From positions 1 through 14,134 of the forward strand of contig JAOTWK010000046.1 of NCBI GenBank assembly GCA_029862935.1: a stretch of 14,134 bases of DNA. Direction: 5' to 3'. The notes below the pieces were generated by a model, which saw nothing but the letters and a program-made list of their open reading frames with translations, had not been told where the DNA came from and ran no database searches. Shown here piece by piece: positions 1 to 6,105 of the stretch (positions are counted from its first letter, which is position 1; each line of letters opens with the position of its first letter). Made by a program: the position numbers and the translations under genes. Origin of the DNA: Gemmatimonadota bacterium (lineage in GTDB: Bacteria > Gemmatimonadota > Gemmatimonadetes > Gemmatimonadales > GWC2-71-9).

Positions 1-469
1 AGTAGGCAAACGCTCCTTCGTAGTCGGTGGTCGCGAGCTCATGCCAGGACACATCACCGACCTGGGGTTTTCCCACCGGCGTGGGACTGTCCGCCCCGGA
101 GAGGTACATGGCAAACGCCGCACCTTGAGGATCCGCGAGCACGGCGAACGCGCCTGCGGACGGAATCTCGGTCAAATCCACCAGGACCGTCCCGCCCAGA
201 GACTTGGCACTCGCGACGGCGGCCTCGAGATCCTCCACACCGATGTAGGCGAGCCAATGTGCCGGAGCCCCACCTCTTCTTGCGTCCTCAGGCAGCTCCA
301 TGATGCCGCCCATCGGGGTGCCCTGATTGGTCCACATGTCGTAGACCATCGGTCCATCCCAGGCCTGCGTCCCCCATCCAAACAGCGCTGTGTAAAACGC
401 TTTCCCCTGTTCTGTATCGGTCGTCATGAGATCGTACCACACGAAGCGGCACTGCGGAACATCAGACAT
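1..469 (-). CDS. VOC (glyoxalase/bleomycin-resistance fold) family protein, C-terminus cut by window edge
   Basis: The open frame runs from an ATG at 469 to the window edge without a stop, giving 156 codons. A strong Shine-Dalgarno run (GAGGAGGG, 473-480) sits 3 bases upstream and fixes the start. The protein begins MSDVPQCRFVWYDLMTTD, then has FYTALFGW near residues 25-32, AHWLAYIGVEDL near 71-82, and a strand reading AVLADPQGAAFAMY near 111-124. These are hallmarks of the paired beta-alpha-beta modules of the VOC superfamily. A second module begins near residue 140 (VSWHELATTDYEGAFAY), so the complete protein is probably the two-module type of about 250-260 residues. These enzymes usually bind a divalent metal through His/Glu; the substrate cannot be read from the sequence. 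It lies 69 bases downstream of the TPR gene on the same strand and may be co-transcribed. The family call is strong; the function is unknown. Confidence 0.88.
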   Translation of the reverse strand, partial: MSDVPQCRFVWYDLMTTDTEQGKAFYTALFGWGTQAWDGPMVYDMWTNQGTPMGGIMELPEDARRGGAPAHWLAYIGVEDLEAAVASAKSLGGTVLVDLTEIPSAGAFAVLADPQGAAFAMYLSGADSPTPVGKPQVGDVSWHELATTDYEGAFAY

Positions 470-538
470 GCACCCTCCTCGGTCCACTGGGCCGACGGTC
501 GTGAGCAGGCGCTACGATTCCATCGACAGCATGAGCGA

Positions 539-2428
539 TCAGGGACGCTCGATTTCAACGAGCTGCCGTAGCAGACCCTCGAGCACACTGAGACTCACCG
601 AAGCGCGGGCGGTCACCAATTCGTCTCCAAACCGAACCGTCCCGATGGCTGAGTCACCTCGGAGTGGACTGACCCGGAGTGCACCTCCGCCCACGATCGG
701 TCCCGCGCGATCCATCGGGACGACGGTCAGTGCGAGCCCCTCACCGGACGCAAGCACCTGCACAACCCGATAGCCACCCGTGCCACTGGGAAGGTCCTCG
801 ACGCTCTGAATCTGAAGACCTTCGACCACCAGGACCCTCTCGGCGCGCGCCGGACTCGTGATGATCCGAGGCGGTGGGCGCGTACCGGTGTCTGCCGGAG
901 CAACTGCAGCCGGTGCGCCTGCCTGGCCGGTCGTGTCGGCGCCGGCCGGGAGCGACTGATCGCCCACAATCTGCGCGGCATCGCCGATCACCGTGGGCAC
1001 CGTCTCCGCCACAGCACCGCCAGCATCAAAGACCAAGGAATCAACGGCCGTCAGGGGCGCGACGATGGGGTCGACGGCTGCAGGGTCGCCCAGTGCCGTT
1101 CCACCGGTGGTCGATGCCGGAAGCGATTCCTGGACGGCTCCCGACCCCTCCGGACCCCCAGTTGATTCCGATCCATCTCCGCTCAACAGAATCGCCAACC
1201 CACTGGCACCCACCACCACAACCACCGCCGCCACCGTGGGCCATAGCCAAACGGGCCTGGATTTCTCCTCATGATAGCCGAGACCCGAGAAGAGCACGTC
1301 GCGCCCGCGCGCAGGCGCAGAGGCACTTTCGGGCTCCTCGCGAGGCTCCGCACCCGTAACAGCACCCAGCGCCGGTTCCGGAGGCGGAACCTCGGTCTTG
1401 ACGGCCGGCGGGTCGAAGGACTCGATGCGTTCCGGTTCTGGTTCTCCAGCCGTCTCGACCGGCTCAGGTTCGGGGTCGGAGACGAACGGCTCGGGCTCGG
1501 CAGATACGTCAGTGGGCTCGGTCTGCGGCTCGAATGCTCGCGCAGCCGGCTCCTGGTACCAGTCCACTTCGGGCGGAATCGCCTCGCTCGCGGGCGATGG
1601 AGCAGTCTCTTCCTCTTCGGTCTGTTCCTCTTCAGTCTGTTCCTCACCTTTAGGTCCGCCGCGCTCTTCAATTGAGAGTGCGGCAGCAACCGTCCCCGCA
1701 GGCTCCTGCTCCGCAGGCAGCGTGATGTCGCTGGTCACGATCGAGGGGTGCGCCTCGTGCTCCTGTTTCTCATCTTCGGGCTCCTCTTCATCCTCGCCAT
1801 CTTCTTCCTGAACCTCCTCCTCGGGCTCTCTTTCCTCCTCCTCCTCGAGCTCTTGCGCCTCGAAATCCTCATCCGGCTCTTCGTGTGGCTCCTCAACCGC
1901 ACTCAGTGGCTCAGCAGGGGCCGGCGTCGGAGATGGTGGACGGGCGCGCTTCTCGACTTTTGCAAACAGCTCCTCAAGGTGGCGCTGAACCTCCTGATGT
2001 GGCCGCCCGGCAAGTGCTTCCAGCCGGGTGAGCGTCTTCGCGAGCTTGGCCCGTTTGGCATAGTCGACGAGGACGGCCCGAGTAGCCTCGACGTGACCGT
2101 GGTCTAGGAGGCCCTGCGCAAAGCGGAAATACACATCCGTCTGCGTGCGGTCGGCCCTGAGCACCTTGAGGCAGAGCACGGAGATGCTCTTCGCCGAGCC
2201 GTGTTCGGCGTAGTGTTGGGCGGCCCGCGCATACATCGCGACGGAGGCTTTCGCGTCTCCAGTCTGCGAAAGCAAGTCCCCCAACTTGGCCATCAAGGGT
2301 AACTCGCGCTTGATGGCCGGCGAGCCTTCGAGATGATCGAGGATTTCGCGATAGGTGGCGATGGCTTCAGCGAGATCGCCCGCGCGTTCCTGTCGGGCGG
2401 CTCGCTGCTTCAGCGTCGTGACGTCCAC
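539..2428 (-). CDS. TPR-containing protein with acidic linker, single membrane segment and extracytoplasmic C-terminal domain
   Basis: From a GTG at 2428 (VDVTTLKQRAARQERAGD) this encodes 629 aa. Residues about 1-155 are helical repeats of TPR type (AGDLAEAIATYREILDHL, GDAKASVAMYARAAQHY), which usually act as protein-binding scaffolds. Residues about 165-390 are low-complexity Glu/Pro/Ala, with Glu runs near 192-220 and EEQTEEEQTEEEE near 262-274. One hydrophobic segment follows at about 393-415 (WLWPTVAAVVVVVGASGLA) after a basic KSRP. Next come about 110 residues of Ala/Pro/Thr-rich linker and a compact C-terminal domain (about 530-629) ending VLEGLLRQLVEIERP. Basic residues before the membrane segment suggest the TPRs face the cytoplasm and the C-terminal domain the periplasm. 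The frame stays open to a GTG at 2542, but the extra 38 residues look non-coding, so 2428 is preferred; its ribosome site (only a G run) is weak. No catalytic motif is visible, and a scaffold or signalling role is inference. Confidence 0.82.
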   Translation of the reverse strand: MDVTTLKQRAARQERAGDLAEAIATYREILDHLEGSPAIKRELPLMAKLGDLLSQTGDAKASVAMYARAAQHYAEHGSAKSISVLCLKVLRADRTQTDVYFRFAQGLLDHGHVEATRAVLVDYAKRAKLAKTLTRLEALAGRPHQEVQRHLEELFAKVEKRARPPSPTPAPAEPLSAVEEPHEEPDEDFEAQELEEEEEREPEEEVQEEDGEDEEEPEDEKQEHEAHPSIVTSDITLPAEQEPAGTVAAALSIEERGGPKGEEQTEEEQTEEEETAPSPASEAIPPEVDWYQEPAARAFEPQTEPTDVSAEPEPFVSDPEPEPVETAGEPEPERIESFDPPAVKTEVPPPEPALGAVTGAEPREEPESASAPARGRDVLFSGLGYHEEKSRPVWLWPTVAAVVVVVGASGLAILLSGDGSESTGGPEGSGAVQESLPASTTGGTALGDPAAVDPIVAPLTAVDSLVFDAGGAVAETVPTVIGDAAQIVGDQSLPAGADTTGQAGAPAAVAPADTGTRPPPRIITSPARAERVLVVEGLQIQSVEDLPSGTGGYRVVQVLASGEGLALTVVPMDRAGPIVGGGALRVSPLRGDSAIGTVRFGDELVTARASVSLSVLEGLLRQLVEIERP

Positions 2429-2569
2429 GCCCCCCCGCTCAGTCAAGGTCGGTGATGGTTGGTGATCGTAGGTCGTAAGGTAAAGAGGCCGTCGGAGGGG
2501 GCAAGCGCAGTGGGCGGTGGCGAGCCGTCTCTGCGTCCGCACTCACCAATGGTCGTCGCCACAACGCGG

Positions 2570-3433
2570 CTACGACAGGGGCCCCGTGAGGTATGCCAAC
2601 CTCGAGGACAATTCAGCCTGGTGGACGTCCTCGAGCCCCGGGGAGATCGACCGCAGGAGCTGCGACAACGCCGGCCCCGCAAAGCACAGACCCTTCCGCC
2701 GGCTCTGCATCGGACTCGGCATCCCGGCCTTGGGCCGATGCCTGATCTGCATTCCCATGAGGCGCCTGTCGATGCGGGCGTGGGTGAAGCGGTCCGTACA
2801 CTCGGTGACCAACGTTGCCATGCTGTCAGAGGAGTGCGGGGACTTCTTGAGCTCGGAGGAATCGACGACGTCCCGGAAGATCGAGAACCGGCACAGCTCA
2901 CCGCTTTGCCGCGAGAAGAGATCGAAGAACGTCGCTGTACCCTCCTCTGCGCTGCCAGCGCGCTGCGACTCCATGAGGCCAGAGCGTCTCCCGGTTCCTA
3001 TCATCGCACTGGTGTGAGAGAGCGCCGACCCGAGAGAATCGCCGGCACGCCGACGATCGTCCGATGGACTTCCGCGCTTGGGTTGGCAGAAGACTCCGAC
3101 CATGGGCGCGTCGTACATGACCTCGTGCTCGCCCCCCTGCTCGTGCAGCACCAAGCTGCTTTCCCCAAACGCAAAGGCCTCGATGACACGCCCAGCGGGA
3201 ACGCTGCCGAGGCTGCTCCCCCGTGCGAGCGCGAAGCGGAGACCGGCCGACGCAAGGCCCTCCGCCACCTTCGAGGCACCGGTTTCCTCCTGATCGGCGA
3301 ACCAGATCTCGGGGACCCCATAGTTCGCCTTCATCCGTACCTCGATGGGCGCCATGTCAAACAACGGAGCAACGCTAGAAAGGTCTCCGGCGGGCTGCGG
3401 TGGATCAGAGACGATCAGGAAATGCTCGGACAT
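2570..3433 (-). CDS. Unknown protein, paralogue 1 of a two-copy family
   Basis: 287 aa from an ATG at 3433 with GGAG six bases upstream (3440-3443). I do not recognise a named family. The protein aligns end to end with the product at 8571-9431, with about 100 of 286 positions identical by hand count and only a one-residue shift in the middle. Shared blocks are NYxVPExWFAD (38-47), VFCQ (114-117), DxLGxxLSH (132-140), EC (211-212) followed by IDRRL (221-225), and an AELxSRLxYLT tail (273-283). Residues about 20-70 follow the pattern of the ribosomal L7/L12 C-terminal domain (helix, short basic strand, Pro-Val turn, helix ending in AGL), suggesting that alpha/beta fold. There is no signal peptide or membrane segment, so it is probably cytoplasmic. 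Cys116, His140, Glu211, Cys212 and Asp222 are invariant between the copies, but no known active site is formed. It lies between the prenyltransferase (153-base gap) and the TPR gene (141-base gap). Confidence 0.8.
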   Translation of the reverse strand: MSEHFLIVSDPPQPAGDLSSVAPLFDMAPIEVRMKANYGVPEIWFADQEETGASKVAEGLASAGLRFALARGSSLGSVPAGRVIEAFAFGESSLVLHEQGGEHEVMYDAPMVGVFCQPKRGSPSDDRRRAGDSLGSALSHTSAMIGTGRRSGLMESQRAGSAEEGTATFFDLFSRQSGELCRFSIFRDVVDSSELKKSPHSSDSMATLVTECTDRFTHARIDRRLMGMQIRHRPKAGMPSPMQSRRKGLCFAGPALSQLLRSISPGLEDVHQAELSSRLAYLTGPLS

Positions 3434-3586
3434 CTTTTGCTCCAGAGGTCGTCCAACAAGCTAAGGGCGCCCCGCCGGTGCGTCCACGCCGCCTTCGAAC
3501 GCCACTTGGGCATACCGGCGGGAAGCCGTGCCTGCATCAACCTTACTCACTGTGTCGGCCAGTCGGGCTCACCACCCCTCACTCCT

Positions 3587-4480
3587 TCACATCAGCCGCG
3601 CGATCCCAAGTGTGACGGCCAACATCACGTTCGTCCCGAGATTCCATATCACGTTTGCACCCAGGGCTGGGACCGGCACCTCAGCCTGAGCGTCCCCCAG
3701 CGCCCAGCGCAGCGGCCTGATCAGCAACAACGACGGGAGCACGGCAGCCAAGGCATAAAGGGGGAGCGCGTTCATCGCTGTTCCCACAATGATCGCAGTT
3801 GGTGTCAGCAATCCCGCCAGGGCGTACACGGCAGCCGCTCCCTTCCTCCCCAACAGAATGACGAGATGGCGGCGCCCCCCTGCCCGATCGGCCGCCTCGT
3901 CTGGGAATTCATTTAGTAACAGCAGATTGAACGTCATGAAGAAGGCGGGCACTGATGCGGCGATCGCCGCTGACGGAATCGATCCGTCTTGGACCACCGC
4001 CGTCCCGATCACGGGGAGCGCGCCGAGTCCCAGGCCAGCAGCGACCTCTCCGACACCGCTTGCCGTCAAGAAGGGTGTATAGGCGAGGACACAGACAGCT
4101 CCGACGATCATGATCGGCACGATGATCCCGCCCACCTGCGTCACAAACCAGATGCCGATGACAAGGCCGACCCCTCCGGCCATGACTCCAAATGCGAGGG
4201 CCGCCCCACTCGACATGTCTCCCGCCGGGAGCGTCCCGCTTCCGCCAGAGAATGGCGTCCGAACGGTGTGCAGATCGATACCCGTTCGCAGGTCGCTCCA
4301 TTCGTTGAGAATGTTGACGGCTGCGTGAAGGGCAACCAGACCCACCAGCGCCATGAGAGTACGGAGCCAGCTGAAGTGCCCTTCATAGGCAGCGGCCGCC
4401 GCACCAGACGCGACCAACGTGAACGGCAAGAGCAGGAACGGAACGCGGGCAACTCCCGCGTAGGCTCTGAGGGATGACAT
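3587..4480 (-). CDS. UbiA-family membrane prenyltransferase (MenA-like)
   Basis: 297 aa from an ATG at 4480 (MSSLRAYAGVARVPFLLLPF). UbiA enzymes join a polyprenyl diphosphate to an aromatic or other acceptor in the membrane; the MenA branch prenylates 1,4-dihydroxy-2-naphthoate for menaquinone. Both Asp-rich motifs are visible. The first is NxxxDxxxGxD at N59, D63, G67, D69, followed by the RTPFSGGSGTLPAG stretch typical of this group. The second is NEFPDEAAD at 190-198. About eight or nine hydrophobic helices span the rest, consistent with the nine-helix fold and the usual length of about 290-300 residues. The frame is open for 32 more codons upstream, but these look non-coding. No clear ribosome site precedes 4480. 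No other quinone genes are nearby, so the acceptor is not settled by context; MenA-like is the best guess from the motifs. Confidence 0.88.
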   Translation of the reverse strand: MSSLRAYAGVARVPFLLLPFTLVASGAAAAAYEGHFSWLRTLMALVGLVALHAAVNILNEWSDLRTGIDLHTVRTPFSGGSGTLPAGDMSSGAALAFGVMAGGVGLVIGIWFVTQVGGIIVPIMIVGAVCVLAYTPFLTASGVGEVAAGLGLGALPVIGTAVVQDGSIPSAAIAASVPAFFMTFNLLLLNEFPDEAADRAGGRRHLVILLGRKGAAAVYALAGLLTPTAIIVGTAMNALPLYALAAVLPSLLLIRPLRWALGDAQAEVPVPALGANVIWNLGTNVMLAVTLGIARLM

Positions 4481-4534
4481 CGGTGAAGGGTAGCAACGCG
4501 CGAGGCGGCCGCCAAGTTGGTGATCCCGGACGCA

Positions 4535-4574
4535 GAACCGCGCCGCCGATACCGAACGCTCGGCGACGCGGTTC
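4535..4574. repeat. Hairpin-forming inverted repeat, 8-bp arms
   Basis: GAACCGCG at 4535-4542 is the exact reverse complement of CGCGGTTC at 4567-4574. The 24-base loop contains a smaller symmetric element, CCGAacgcTCGG, so a stacked stem could form. It lies 54 bases upstream of the prenyltransferase start, in the expected leader or promoter of that gene. The short arms mean chance occurrence in GC-rich DNA is possible. Confidence 0.45.
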
Positions 4575-4581
4575 AAGACCT

Positions 4582-4689
4582 GCGCAACCTGGTACGACCG
4601 CCAGCAGGCGCTCGATCAGAGGCGCAGATCGCGGTTCGGTCCTGGATCAGCTACCGATGCGGCGATCGCTTGCCCGTACCAGGTTGCGC
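4582..4689. repeat. Perfect 15-bp inverted repeat with 78-base spacer
   Basis: The left arm GCGCAACCTGGTACG (4582-4596) and the right arm CGTACCAGGTTGCGC (4675-4689) are exact reverse complements. Neither flank extends the match, so the unit ends cleanly at 15 bp. The arms lie between divergent genes, 93 bases apart arm to arm (about nine helical turns). This would fit two copies of an operator in opposite orientation, the base of a folded RNA, or the ends of a small decayed element. No target-site duplication or coding potential lies between them, and there is no T-tract for a terminator. Function is unknown. Confidence 0.8.
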
Positions 4690-4828
4690 GTGGTTTGACT
4701 ACTAGACAATGGACCACCTCCTCTCTACGAGTCCGAGTGCAGGCTGAACGACCGCATGGTAGGACATCTCGGCAAATCAGGCAAGTTCCTGTTCCATTTC
4801 GGCCGATCTGACTGCACTTTACTGGGCC

Positions 4829-6058
4829 ATGCGAATACCCTACCGCTCGCTCACGTTCTGGATCTTCGTCGGACTGTTTGCTGGGATGGCAGCGGGCCGC
4901 GTGTTCGGCCAGGCCATCGTGCCCATCGCGGAGCCGCTCTCCGAGATCTTCTTGCGTCTGCTCCGCATGGCGATCATGCCGCTCATCATCACGTCTCTTA
5001 CGGCGGCGGTGATCAGCGTGGGAGAGAAGCGCAACCTCGAGATCCTCGGCCTCAAGACGTTCGCCTACTACATCGTCTCGAGCCTCCTAGCCATTCTGAC
5101 CGGCCAAATCTTAGTCAACGTCTTTCGGCCGGGCATCGGGTCGACAATTCGACTGGAAGAAGAGGTCACCGAGATCCCCGCGGCCCAACAAAGCATCGTA
5201 GATCTCATTTTCAACATTATCCCGGAAAACCCGTTCGCGGCCCTCGCCGAGGGTACGGTGTTACCGGTGATCTTCTTCTGCATACTGTTTGGATACTTCG
5301 TCACGCGTCTCGACGAGCCCCACCGAAGCCAACTGGGCGACCTGTTTCAAGGCGCCTTTCGGGCGATGATGAAGCTGACGCATCTGGTCATCTGGTCCGC
5401 GCCACTGGGCGTCTTTGGCATCAATGCCCAGATCGTGGCCACCACCGGCTTTGAGGCGTTTCGCTCACTCGGCTTCTACTTCGCCGTCGTGCTGGTCGGA
5501 CTGTTCATCCACGCCACGATCACGTTGCCGACGCTGGTCTATCTCGTCACGCGCAAGAACCCCTTCAGGCACTACCAGGGCATGCCACCCGCTCTGGTCA
5601 CCGCGTTCTCCACGTGCTCGACGATCGTAACGCTCCCGCTCACGATGGAGGCCGTGACCAGCCACTCGAAGGTCTCGGAAAAGATCTCGTCCTTCGTGCT
5701 CCCGATCGGCGCGACCGTCAACATGGACGGGACCGCCCTCTACGAGTGTGTGGCCGTGATCTTCATTGCGCAGGTCTACGGTTTTGCCCTCTCGCTGGAC
5801 CAGCAACTGATCATCGTCGTGACTGCGCTCCTCGCGTCGATCGGGGCCGCGAGCGTGCCGATGTCGGGGTTTGTGATGATGTCGATCATCCTTGCGGCGG
5901 TCGGACTACCGCTCGAAGGGGTGGCGCTGGTCTTGGCCGTGGACCGGATCTTGGACATGTTCCGGACAACGGTCAATGTGTTGAGTGACTCGTGTGGGGC
6001 GGTGATCGTCGCGACTTGGGAGGGGGAGGAGGTGTTGGGAGTGAGCGGTGAGACGTGA
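4829..6058 (+). CDS. Dicarboxylate/amino acid:cation symporter (DAACS, GltP type)
   Basis: 409 aa, an inner-membrane carrier of the SLC1/GltPh fold, probably importing glutamate or aspartate with Na+ or H+. The HP1 serine-rich loop reads STCSTIVTLP (261-270). The TM7 motif NMDGT is intact at 298-302. HP2 reads IGAASVPMSGF (338-348), with Met in place of the usual Gly after the Pro. TM8 carries D372, D376, R379, T380, N383 and D387. By family knowledge of GltPh these match its substrate- and Na+-binding residues: Arg397 and Asp394, which hold the side-chain carboxylate and amino group, and Asn401 and Asp405. Keeping the Asp394 equivalent favours an acidic amino acid over a plain C4-dicarboxylate. 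Length is typical. No good ribosome site precedes the ATG. The gene stands alone, convergent with the aminomutase-like gene, and its stop codon lies in a heptamer array. Confidence 0.92.
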   Translation: MRIPYRSLTFWIFVGLFAGMAAGRVFGQAIVPIAEPLSEIFLRLLRMAIMPLIITSLTAAVISVGEKRNLEILGLKTFAYYIVSSLLAILTGQILVNVFRPGIGSTIRLEEEVTEIPAAQQSIVDLIFNIIPENPFAALAEGTVLPVIFFCILFGYFVTRLDEPHRSQLGDLFQGAFRAMMKLTHLVIWSAPLGVFGINAQIVATTGFEAFRSLGFYFAVVLVGLFIHATITLPTLVYLVTRKNPFRHYQGMPPALVTAFSTCSTIVTLPLTMEAVTSHSKVSEKISSFVLPIGATVNMDGTALYECVAVIFIAQVYGFALSLDQQLIIVVTALLASIGAASVPMSGFVMMSIILAAVGLPLEGVALVLAVDRILDMFRTTVNVLSDSCGAVIVATWEGEEVLGVSGET

Positions 6059-6085
6059 GACGTGAGACGTGAGACGTGAGACGTG
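6048..6085 (+). repeat. Tandem heptamer array (GTGAGAC)x5 plus GTG
   Basis: Five exact copies of GTGAGAC occupy 6048-6082, followed by a partial copy GTG at 6083-6085. The array begins inside the last codons of the symporter gene, and the symporter stop TGA (6056-6058) is in copy 2. The array then fills about half of the short gap before the convergent gene ends at 6106. Because a heptamer shifts frame by one base per copy, and the stop arises from copies 1 and 2 together, gain or loss of later copies would not change the protein. Such short perfect arrays change length by replication slippage. Confidence 0.95.
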
Positions 6086-6105
6086 CCACGGGTAACTGAG
6101 AACTG

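Larger units (their letters stand above)
4481..4828. other. 348-base divergent region without a convincing gene, rich in inverted repeats
   Basis: This is the spacer between the minus-strand prenyltransferase and the plus-strand symporter, so it should hold both promoters. I see no clear -35/-10 pair for either gene. What it does hold is symmetry: an 8-bp arm pair GAACCGCG / CGCGGTTC (4535-4542 and 4567-4574), a perfect 15-bp pair (4582-4596 and 4675-4689), a third CGCGGTTC at 4630-4637, and GATCGC / GCGATC at 4627-4632 and 4662-4667. A 62-codon frame crosses the region on the plus strand but has no support. The last 139 bases (4690-4828) look unstructured. Confidence 0.6.

Noticed and set aside
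1590..1870. Pyrimidine-rich tract with short repeats as a regulatory or microsatellite element
   Set aside because: It is explained by Glu codons (GAG/GAA) of the acidic linker in the minus-strand TPR protein and keeps the reading frame throughout.
2459..3916. Long open plus-strand frame of 485 codons
   Set aside because: It is antisense to paralogue 1 and the end of the prenyltransferase gene, both of which have recognisable homology or motifs. Its product is rich in Arg, Pro and His with no domain, the usual look of an antisense frame in GC-rich DNA.
4567..4690. tRNA or tRNA fragment
   Set aside because: GCGCAACCTGGTA resembles a D-arm, and GGTTCGGTCC faintly resembles a T-loop. There is no acceptor stem, no anticodon arm at the right distance, and the D-stem does not pair.
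4517..4705. 62-codon plus-strand frame across the inverted repeats
   Set aside because: No ribosome site or motif supports it, and it crosses both symmetric elements. Nothing beyond an open frame argues for a gene.
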